Translations under genes and position numbers: made by a program
The notes under the pieces: generated by a model
Databases searched by the model: none
What the model saw: only the letters and a program-made list of their open reading frames with translations
What the model was told of the DNA's origin: nothing
Part shown: piece after piece, positions 57,461-64,000 of the stretch
Layout: each line of letters starts with the position of its first letter
Numbering within the stretch: the first letter of the stretch is position 1
Assembly (NCBI GenBank): GCA_951799405.1
Contig: OX637352.1
Location: 9,806,820 to 9,870,819 of the forward strand
Origin: Agapetus fuscipes
Taxonomy: Eukaryota; Arthropoda; Insecta; Trichoptera; Glossosomatidae
DNA length: 64,000 bases
Direction of reading: 5' to 3'

Positions 57461-57717
57461 GAGTCGTATAACTGCAAACGCCGTCATCTCCAAAATGTAT
57501 GATTTTTGAGATAATGATTAATTTGATTCTGCGCAGTGTAACAAATTATTTGCTGTGTGCGATATAATGTAAGCCTCACTTAATCCTTCGTAATTTCAAT
57601 TGAAAAAGTATGATTTCGTGAAAACGCCGTCATCTCCAACTAGTGTTGTCGTTTTACAGTTTATTTTTCTCAAAATAATTGCGTAAGGAGTTGACGGCGT
57701 TTGCATTTATACGACTC
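57461..57717. mobile_element. MITE-4 with 4-bp target duplication
   Basis: GAGTCGTATAACTGCAAACG and its inverse CGTTTGCATTTATACGACTC form inverted ends of about 30 bp. AAAT at 57,457-57,460 and 57,718-57,721 flanks it. A third copy of the inner arm, AAACGCCGTCATCTCCAA, lies in the middle at about 57,622-57,640. Confidence 0.8.
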
Positions 57718-57721
57718 AAAT

Positions 57722-58314
57722 ATGAGCCGTTAATATTTCTTAGCAGCATAGACCATAACGTATAGTATAATTTCATACCGTCAAAAATGTGATTTTGAGA
57801 ACAAATTTGTTTCCTAATTCCTGAATAATGTAATTTTTTCCGTATGTTTCCGTCGGCAGCTGCTGTCAAAAAGCCAGACCGTTTACAAACAAAAGCTGAC
57901 AAAAAGTGACAGTTCACAACGGGGAAAAGTGACAGTTGGAACGAGGGGACATTTTGTGCCAAAGTGCCCCAATTCTCTGCCTGTTCCACCTTTAAATGAA
58001 GCAATTAATAATTTTAACGAATCGCCCCGGACAAAGAAGCGGAAATCGTAGAAATTAATCAATTAATTAATACAATTGCCAGAAATTACAAATGCTTTAC
58101 ATTTCCGTTTTCAAGGAATTATTTACCTTGATCGCAGATTCTGCTATTCAATTTTTTGGTTATTTAATTATTTCTTTTGTAACATATTGAAATTATCATA
58201 TAATAAAGTTATTTATGTGTAAGAAAATTTATCCTATGGATTTGTTACAAGGCAGACACGTGTAGTCTCACTTAAAATGATGTAAACTATTATCTAAGTT
58301 GCAAAACAATGTAT
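57722..58314. other. Unassigned spacer
   Basis: The minus frame 57,654-58,004 (116 codons) crosses the MITE-4 arm and has no known motif. AAAAGTGACAGTT recurs at 57,903 and 57,926. Weak Fam-A scraps lie near 58,250-58,312. Confidence 0.35.
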
Positions 58315-58376
58315 TGTTATGTAAATAGCAAATGCATATAAATATTAATCTAGGTAGATATAATAATAATAATATT

Positions 58377-58437
58377 AGGATGATTTATTTGGTGAGCGCT
58401 GTTTTTGTGTGTATCACACCTCAAGAGTCCTCTAATC
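58377..58437 (-). mobile_element. SINE-2 'a' 3' scrap
   Basis: GGATGATTTATTTGGTGAGC and GCTGTTTTTGTGTGTATCAC on the plus strand. It lies inside the solo LTR. Confidence 0.6.
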
Positions 58438-58560
58438 ATTTGTAGCTGATGAGAGTTGTATATAAGTAAGATTAATTATTATAAATACCTAGGGTAAAGA
58501 TATATTATAAGGAAGTAACGAGAAATCATCATTATTATTTACTCGAAGCTTTTGGAAGAC

Positions 58561-58650
58561 CGTTCGAGAAGGTTCCGGAAAAATTGATCTCTAGAAGCCT
58601 CTACCTTCATAGCTATATAAGACGCGAATGGTTTGCAGGCAGCTAGTCAT
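58561..58650 (+). promoter_or_regulatory. Heat-shock-type core promoter in the LTR
   Basis: TTCgaGAAggTTCcgGAA at 58,563-58,580 is four alternating pentamers with exact spacing, the ideal HSF-binding array. TATATAA is at 58,614-58,620 and a TCAT initiator-like word at 58,647, about 33-35 bases further. More GAA/TTC words lie just upstream (TCGAAG, GGAAGA). Confidence 0.7.
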
Positions 58651-58829
58651 CCTACGACAATCTGCTTCTCAACACTAAAACAGTATAGGTAAGTGAACCT
58701 AAGCCATCTGTAAAATAAATAAATGTGAATTGTGAAAATAAATGTAAACTGTCAAATAAACACCCTAGAAGAACAGTTTTTATTTTGCAAAATATTTGAA
58801 CCCGAAAAACATAACAATATTTACATAAA

Positions 58830-58905
58830 GGATCCATGTGAAATGTATGCACACATTGAGACACGTGTGAGTTCGCGCTTGAATATGTCGCATGTACGTT
58901 GAAAC
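58830..58905 (-). repeat. Fam-A copy A33 fragment
   Basis: GTATGCACACATTGAGACAC, GAGTTCGCGCTTGAATATGT, CGCATGTAC. Confidence 0.6.
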
Positions 58906-58911
58906 GTTGAT

Positions 58912-59247
58912 TCTGCTGATATTCTCTGGAGGCGTCAGGAACACTCTAGAATAGGCCGTCGTCCCATATAAATAGGCTGCAGTCCTGCGAAACAGCCAGT
59001 GATCAAGAGATCGATTAATGCTCTAGCCGTGAAACCGACAAAGACCAGAAGTGGAAAAGTGAACCATTTATTTTGTAACCAGCTTGTGAAAAATAAACGC
59101 TGTGAAATGAATAATAAAAATAATATAGCCAATTTTTATGAAGCGCCGTTTAGTGGCACTAGCCACTCCTAGGGCGCTTAAATATATAAAAAATATACAT
59201 ATAACCGCAATTTAGTTAGAAAGTGAACCTGTGATAAAATCATAACA
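58912..59247 (+). repeat. LTR-4 solo LTR (5' end lost)
   Basis: GGAGGCGTCAGGAACACTCT, CATATAAATAGGCTGCAG (TATA), AACAGCCAGTGATC (initiator-like), AATAAACGCTGTGAAATGAA, an inserted LINE 3' piece (59,110-59,190), then GTGAACCTGTGATAAAATCA and TAACA at the end. GAAcaCTCtaGAA near 58,942 is a heat-shock-like word with one mismatch. Confidence 0.65.
59110..59190 (-). mobile_element. CR1/L2-like LINE 3' end inside the LTR
   Basis: Minus strand AAGCGCCCTAGGAGTGGCTA, GTGCCACTAAACGGCGCTTC, AAAAATTGGCTATATTATTT. Same UTR as at 16,255-16,311. Confidence 0.7.
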
Positions 59248-59251
59248 TTAT

Positions 59252-59295
59252 GCTGTAAGTTCACATGCGGCATGTGCAAGCGCGAACTTATACAT
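59252..59295 (+). repeat. Fam-A scrap A34
   Basis: TAAGTTCACATGCGGCATGT and GCAAGCGCGAACTTATAC only. It joins the SINE-2 tail. Confidence 0.65.
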
Positions 59296-59612
59296 TTTTT
59301 TAAAAGAAATCCTATGCGGGAAACTCCCTAGATTCTAGAGACTCTAGGGGTCTATGACACTTGTTGTGTCGCAGAGGTGTACGAGCTTGTTCGTCGCTAC
59401 AAAGCACCAATACTGAAGCTAGACCCAGTTGCTGTAAGGCTGGATGGACCTTTAGTGACCGGTCTTTGGTAAAGGCTTTATGATTTTGTTCAACCCAGCG
59501 AAGAGCATATTTGGAAATATAAATGGTATATTTTTGTGCTCCGCCGGGATCCGAATCCACAACCTTCCATTTACGAGTCCGAAGTGTTGCCACTGAACTG
59601 CGGACCGGTCCA
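59296..59612 (-). mobile_element. SINE-2 'b', full length
   Basis: Same layout as the copy at 1,228, with the CTAGAGTCTCTAGAATCTAG block and CCGGTCCGCAGTTCAGTGG head. Ends at the minisatellite. Confidence 0.8.
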
Positions 59613-59708
59613 ATCCAACATGTCTGGAGCGGTCCAACATATCTGTCCAACATATCTATCCAACATATCTGTCCAACATATCTGTCCGGACCGGTCCAAC
59701 ATGTCTGC
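59609..59708 (+). repeat. Minisatellite, 14-bp TCCAACATATCTGT unit
   Basis: Six to seven units with few changes, bracketed at both ends by GGACCGGTCCAACATGTCTG-like sequence that matches the SINE-2 head end. Confidence 0.85.
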
Positions 59709-59711
59709 TTA

Positions 59712-59760
59712 TTTAATGTAAATCTTAAATGTATCATATCCTTGCAACTTAGATTATGGT
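59712..59760 (+). repeat. Fam-A 3' end A35
   Basis: AATGTAAATCTTAAATGTAT and TTGCAACTTAGATTATGG. With A34 it may be one Fam-A copy split by SINE-2 and the minisatellite. Confidence 0.6.
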
Positions 59761-59764
59761 ATCA

Positions 59765-59850
59765 AATGTGCAAATCGCTATGATGACCGACAATCTTCAC
59801 TGAAGAGGCACTGAAAGAAGAAGAATAACAATATTATTTTATATTCTAGC
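59765..59850 (+). mobile_element. LINE 3' fragment (sister of 41.36 kb)
   Basis: GCAAATCGCTATGATGACCG, CAATCTTCACTGAAGAGGCA and GAAGAAGAATAAC. Confidence 0.6.
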
Positions 59851-60700
59851 CGTGCGCATTGTTCTGTTTGTATTAAATTTTATAAACGGCGCTTTGTTAC
59901 GTAAAATAATAAATCAAATGAGATTTAAAGTGAAATTATGCAAATGTCGAGACGGCATTATTGCAAATCATATTTATTCCTTTGTTGTTTGGAGATTCGC
60001 AGTACAACAAAATGTTTTAAAAGCGCTCTACACTGTGAAAGCTAAACCTGCCTTTTCTTTTTAAAGTGATTCTTAAAGTTTTAGGTCTGGTAAAAAGGTG
60101 ATATTATTGAAAATATTCAGAGAAGTTTATTGATTATGTTTCAAAATTATTATTTAAGAAAATATATAAATACTTAAAAAATGACGAAATAAATCTCTTT
60201 TTTCTGTATTTTTAGTAAGCAAATTGGGTGCTTTACATTTTGACAATATTTTGTTTCGTTGTAATTAAAGAATGATTTAATATTTAGTAGCTGGCAGAGA
60301 TTGTTTTTCTAAAAGAGGCAAACTTTTAGAGAAAACCTGAGAAAAGTAAAACTAATTTAAAAAAAAAAATTCTTCACAACAGTTTTCCATAAAGTATCGG
60401 TAACCATTCAGTATCATAAACCGGCTCTGTTATAAATTATATATTGAATCATTCCGTAATAAAAAATTGAAAAAAAAAACTGTGAAATAAACCTGTTTTT
60501 TTTATAAAAAAAATGTGGCCACAATTTTTAAGTTGCATATTTAGAGAAAGAATTAAAAAAAAACCCCTATTTTTTTTACCATGTCACTCTTTTATACTTA
60601 AAGTGATATTCACAAGCAGCAAATCCATAACTTATCCGCTGCCTTAAGTGAAAATCAGATCTAGTTATGAATAACAACGTAAGACTATAAAGGGTAAGAA
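59851..60700. other. AT-rich spacer
   Basis: No gene. The 70-codon plus frame at 59,852 has no known motif. Confidence 0.3.
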
Positions 60701-60702
60701 AA

Positions 60703-60886
60703 ATGCTGGAAAGTTGCTATTCGGGATCTGTTGCTGTGGTTTGTGGGAGCTGGAGCTTCCGGACGTTTCACCCATATCTACGATAGGCTCCTTCAGCGTG
60801 AAAGTGAAATAACGAAGATGACCTCGATGAAACTGTGATGACCCACAGACCACGGCAACGGATCCCGGAAAGCAACTCTCCAGCAT
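60703..60886. mobile_element. Foldback element (MITE-5)
   Basis: ATGCTGGAAAGTTGCTATTC at the left and its relative GGAAAGCAACTCTCCAGCAT at the right. The arms are about 45 bp with roughly seven mismatches, including GGGATCTGTTGCTGTGG / CCACGGCAACGGATCCC. The 74-codon minus frame across it is a by-product. Confidence 0.75.
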
Positions 60887-61255
60887 CATCAGCCGGCCGT
60901 GTAAGCCTAAAACTCATATTTGTAAAGAACCATGTTTTAAAGAAAAAAACGTAAATTTTAGAGGAGCGCTGTCTTAAGTTACCTACTTTAGAGATGCAAT
61001 GCTGCTTAGATTTACGCTTGAGAAATAAATAATTTCATTTGACAAATGGTTGTGAGAAAGACAAACGTGAAAGGAGAGAGGGATTGTATTCAGATTCAAA
61101 TTTAACATTTAAAAAGATTATTTTTGTAAATGAGATGAAAGAAGTATCGTACCACGACAAAATGTCCATGCACATGGCAAAATTGACGTACTGTTTACCG
61201 AAAATGTATTAAAAATCGTACAATATATAAATCGTCATATTAAATTTGTCATGTA
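60887..61255. other. Unassigned spacer
   Basis: GACAAAATGTCCATGCAC at 61,158 resembles the tandem words at 61.4 kb. Confidence 0.3.
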
Positions 61256-61369
61256 TGTTCCTTGACTTATAGGTTGTTATGCGGCTGACCACCCATACTG
61301 TAAAAAATTGGTTCACTTTGCCAATGTCACCCCTGTTTCAGGGAAGGACGGCAAGAGTTGCAAGGCTTA
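61256..61369 (+). repeat. Fam-A copy A36 (5' half)
   Basis: Intact from TTCCTTGACTTATAGGTTGT to GGCAAGAGTTGCAAGGCTT, then stops. Confidence 0.75.
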
Positions 61370-61401
61370 AAAAAAATAATACAAATAAAAATGTAATCAA
61401 T

Positions 61402-61497
61402 TCGGTGGATATTTTGTCGGTGGACATTCTTTCGGGTGGAAATTTTTTCTGTGGACATTGTGTCGTTGGACATTTTGTCTATGGATATCTTGTCGTG
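61402..61497 (+). repeat. Short tandem repeat, GTGGACATTTTGTCG type
   Basis: Six units of 15-19 bases: GGTGGATATTTTGTC, GGTGGACATTCTTTC, GGTGGAAATTTTTTC, TGTGGACATTGTGTC, GTTGGACATTTTGTC and TATGGATATCTTGTC. The core GACATTTTGTC is partly palindromic. Confidence 0.75.
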
Positions 61498-61514
61498 GAA
61501 CCTAGAAGTACGCA

Positions 61515-61560
61515 CGCACTGAAAAACATGGCGGTTGATCAGCAATGTTGACGATATTTT
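61515..61560 (+). pseudogene. LINE-D tail scrap
   Basis: CATGGCGGTTGATCAGCAAT corresponds to the W-R-L-I-C-N end of LINE-D. Confidence 0.45.
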
Positions 61561-61665
61561 TAATGAGCATTTTAAAAGTTTGATTATTTTATAACATTTT
61601 GTTCATTGCTTATTTTTTATCCTTAAAATTTCAATGTGCATTATGTTTTTTGTTCTGTGACTCTA

Positions 61666-61870
61666 ATCATGGTATGGGACTATAAAAATTTGTTCACTTT
61701 GCAGATGCCACTCCTGTTTCAAGGAAAAGTTTCAGGGTTTATGCTCGTTTGAGATTTAATTTTGTTTGTCCTCATGCAGAATTTTGTAAGAGCAAACTTG
61801 CTGGTGTCTGCTTGTAGAAATACATAAAATATGAATGTTTAATTATATTTTTAATGTTTGGAGCATTAAA
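61666..61870 (+). repeat. Fam-A copy A37, diverged
   Basis: Blocks TTCACTTTGCAGATGCCACT, GTTTATGCTCGTTTGAGATT and GGTGTCTGCTTGTAGAAATA. Its tail end faces A38. Confidence 0.65.
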
Positions 61871-61871
61871 T

Positions 61872-62110
61872 TTAATCTAATCTAAGCTGCAAGGATATGT
61901 ATCATTTAAGATTTATATTAAATGCATTCCAACAAGCAGACATGAATAATTTCGCGCTTACACATGCCGCATGTGGACCTACAATATAAAAACCCAATCT
62001 CAAATGAACATAAGCCTTGCAACTCTTGCCGTCCTTCCCTGTTACAGCAAAGTGAACCTTTTTTTAAAGTATGGGTGGTGGTATGGCCGCATACCAACCT
62101 GTAAGTCAAA
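61872..62110 (-). repeat. Fam-A copy A38
   Basis: Near full length; loses GGGGTGACATTGG in the middle (CTGTTACAGCAAAGTGAACC). Confidence 0.75.
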
Positions 62111-62190
62111 AAAAAACTAAAACATAAAACCAATTTCACTTTTATAAACCCTAGCCGCCAACATTACAGATCAACCGCCATTAAAAATTT
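62110..62190 (-). pseudogene. LINE-D pol C-terminus
   Basis: Minus strand ATGGCGGTTGATCTGTAATG then TTGGCGGCTAGGGTTTATAA, the same end and stop as at 45,975. Confidence 0.65.
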
Positions 62191-62404
62191 ACAAAATTAT
62201 TATTATTTGGAAATTGTTCCTAGTTTTGGAATAAGGATCGAAAAAATTTGAAATTTGTCACACGAAAAAATTGTGGAAAAAAATATTATTACCAATAAAG
62301 AAAAACTTGTTGTATATAATTACCCAATAATAGATGTTATTGGGTAATTACCAATTAATAATTCATAAAAGGAAAAAAATAATGAATTCATGATATTAAT
62401 ACCT
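62191..62404. other. AT-rich spacer
   Basis: No feature recognised apart from a palindrome-like TTACCCAATAATAGATGTTA then TTGGGTAATTACC. Confidence 0.3.
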
Positions 62405-62475
62405 GTTTCTAGCCAGGCAGAATAGGTTGGTGAATTGCATTCCTCTTCACGAATCTATTTAAAAAAAAAATACCA
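62405..62475 (+). mobile_element. SINE-3 3' end
   Basis: GCCAGGCAGAATAGGTTGGT, GAATTGCATTCC, CGAATCTATTT and an A-run. Confidence 0.65.
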
Positions 62476-62783
62476 TCCAGAATTAGTCAAGAAACTTTTA
62501 TAAATCGAAAAAAAAAAACAAACATTGTTATCTTTATTTTTCCCATTTGACAGATATGAAAAGAAAAATACGAAATAATTCGCCTCTTATTGCTTTTTGT
62601 CGTTTATCTCTATATTACTGACAACATTGTTTTTGCGACACTGGGTGATATTAAAAAAAGGACCGTCTTCGTATAAGTGAATTTTCTGCCACTCGTTTTT
62701 TGTCGACCACATTTTTCTCCTTTCACGAACGTGTCCAACACTCCGAGTATAAAAGATTGCGGTAAATCCCCTCGATCACGTAA

Positions 62784-62895
62784 CGTCACCCTAGTGCTTG
62801 TTTGTCTTATCTCCAACAGAGGAAATCACACATGAGAATGTGTATTGGAACAATTTGTCTCACAAAATGCAAATAAACTTAATAATTTTTGTCCT
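62784..62895 (+). mobile_element. MITE-2 left part
   Basis: CACCCTAGTGCTTGTTTGTC and TTATCTCCAACAGAGGAAAT, then GTCTCACAAAATGC. The remainder is missing. Confidence 0.55.
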
Positions 62896-62897
62896 GT

Positions 62898-63152
62898 AAT
62901 CAATAATCTAAGTTGCAAAGATATATATTATTAACATTCAAAACTCATATAAAATGCACGCCCACAAAAACACAAGTTTACGAATTCGCGTTTACAAAAT
63001 ACTGAATGTGTATTTACAGATTAAAACCAAACCTCAAATGACCATAAACCCTGCAGCTTTTGCCGATCTTCCCTGAAACAGGGGGTACATTCTCAAAGTG
63101 AACCTTTTTTCCAGCCAGGTGGTCAGCCTCAGACCAAGCTAAAAGTCAAGGA
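62898..63152 (-). repeat. Fam-A copy A39
   Basis: Full length. Lies between two MITE-2 pieces. Confidence 0.75.
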
Positions 63153-63645
63153 GATTTCCAACTGAGGTAATTTCACATGAGCAAGGTTTGCGTGTGTACT
63201 GGATCAATATGTCTTATGAATGCTGGAAAGTGATTTTAAAAATATTCAAAACCACTGCTACATTATAGTGTTTTTATTAGCTCAGATTGTGTAGAATGCG
63301 ACAAAAAAGTACAAAAATAAAATAATGTAAGTTACAAAGATATTTTACATTTAAGGTTCATACTAAATGCAATCCCACAAGCGGATACGTTTAAGTTTGC
63401 GCTTAAACATGCCGCATGTGGACTTACAAAATAAAACCCAATCTCAAATGAACATAAGCCATGTAACTCTTACTGACTTTCCCTGGAAAAGGGTTGACAT
63501 TGGCAAAGTGAACTATTTTTTTTACAGTATGGGTGGTAAGCCTCATACCAACCTATAAGTCAAGGAATAATTCTGATGAAAAAATAATTTAAAAGTCATC
63601 TTTGAATCAATAGGTTCATAAGCAAAACAAGCACTGGGGGGAACG
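63153..63645 (+). mobile_element. MITE-2 split by Fam-A
   Basis: 63,153-63,320 (AACTGAGGTAATTTCACATG, GTACTGGATCAATATGTCTT, TTAGCTCAGATTGTGTAGAA) continues at 63,568-63,645 (AAAAGTCATCTTTGAATCAA, AAAACAAGCACTGG) once Fam-A A40 is removed. Confidence 0.7.
63322..63567 (-). repeat. Fam-A copy A40
   Basis: Full length, inserted in MITE-2. Confidence 0.8.
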
Positions 63646-64000
63646 ATTTATAGAAAAATGTATGAAAACTAAATCACTCACTAGGTATGCTGTGGGATTG
63701 TTCATGCATTTTTCTAATTACGAATGTTCCAAAATTCCCGTTAAGTAACGGTTGAGCCATGGATTTGCTGTGTGAAGTATTCAATTGTGTCACAGACTAG
63801 ACGTCAAGTTATGGTAAAATTAATGAATGAAATAAATTTTTAATATTTATATAACTTTGAAACTTAAATCATAGCTAGGTGGCTATAACCTCACACTGTT
63901 TAAAATAGATTTGTAACTGTATAGGTCATCACCATAGCAACCGTTACCTTGGTAACAAGATGAACGCCTAGTGAAAATTCGGATAAAAAATGAGGGTATT
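63646..64000. other. Unassigned AT-rich end of window
   Basis: ATGAAAACTAAATCACTCAC near 63,662 resembles inverted sequence at 16.8 kb, possibly an old MITE. No gene. Confidence 0.3.

Larger units (their letters stand above)
58315..58816 (+). repeat. Solo LTR with heat-shock element
   Basis: TGTTATG at 58,315 and CATAACA ending at 58,816 make the LTR ends; GTAT/ATAT flanks are an imperfect 4-bp duplication. It carries an inserted SINE-2 3' scrap (58,377-58,437), the heat-shock element, a TATA box and CTAGAAGAACAGTTTTTATT near its end, and finishes GAACCCG.AAAACATAACA. No internal region is present, so it is a solo LTR. Confidence 0.7.

Noticed and set aside
59312..59737. A 141-codon minus frame with repeated Cys-Trp motifs
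   Set aside because: It is the 14-bp minisatellite plus SINE-2 read as protein.

Overview
This window is nuclear DNA from an invertebrate animal, most likely an arthropod and probably an insect. It is AT-rich and made almost entirely of transposable elements. The evidence is BEL/Pao and Ty3-type LTR elements, RTE- and Jockey/CR1-type LINE remains, tRNA-derived SINEs, MITEs, no operon structure, and no reading frame that looks like an intact host gene in its own locus. The only host-like protein sequence is inside a retrotransposon.

Layout. 1-28.8 kb is a patchwork of short interspersed elements. The main one, called Fam-A here, is an unclassified repeat of about 250 bp with a microsatellite tail; I count about 40 whole or partial copies in the window, in both orientations. 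Two tRNA-headed SINE families (SINE-1, SINE-2), a third SINE (SINE-3), at least five inverted-repeat MITE or foldback types and many 3' ends of LINEs fill most of the rest. 28,847-35,065 is a BEL/Pao LTR retrotransposon on the minus strand, with identical-length LTRs, a 5-bp target duplication and a gag-protease-RT-RNase H frame, but with the integrase core deleted. 37.5-41.3 kb is a LINE with an open ORF2 and a decayed ORF1. 42.4-43.7 kb is a degenerate AGAAGCA-motif array that ends in a GC-rich island. 47.5-48.9 kb is a small non-coding LTR element with a tRNA-Lys-type primer site. 53,845-56,840 is a 3-kb LTR element with a 4-bp target duplication whose only gene is a 572-codon minus-strand frame: a SAP-type N-terminus joined to a region resembling the chromatin protein DEK. 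58.3-59.3 kb holds solo LTRs, one carrying a four-unit heat-shock element upstream of a TATA box. The remainder to 64 kb is again SINE, Fam-A and MITE mosaic.

How the parts relate. Nesting with target duplications gives local histories: a LINE inside a MITE at 20.5-21.1 kb, a dimeric SINE inside a MITE at 13.8-14.5 kb, and two insertions inside one Fam-A copy at 18.3-18.9 kb. LTR pairs that appear identical (BEL, DEK-bearing and TRIM-like elements) point to recent arrivals. The most notable object is the DEK-bearing retrotransposon, followed by the heat-shock-type LTR, three hammerhead-like hairpin motifs, the dimeric SINE and the abundant Fam-A family. All family names are local labels, and every similarity call was made by eye without database searches; SINE and MITE boundaries are good to roughly 5-20 bases.
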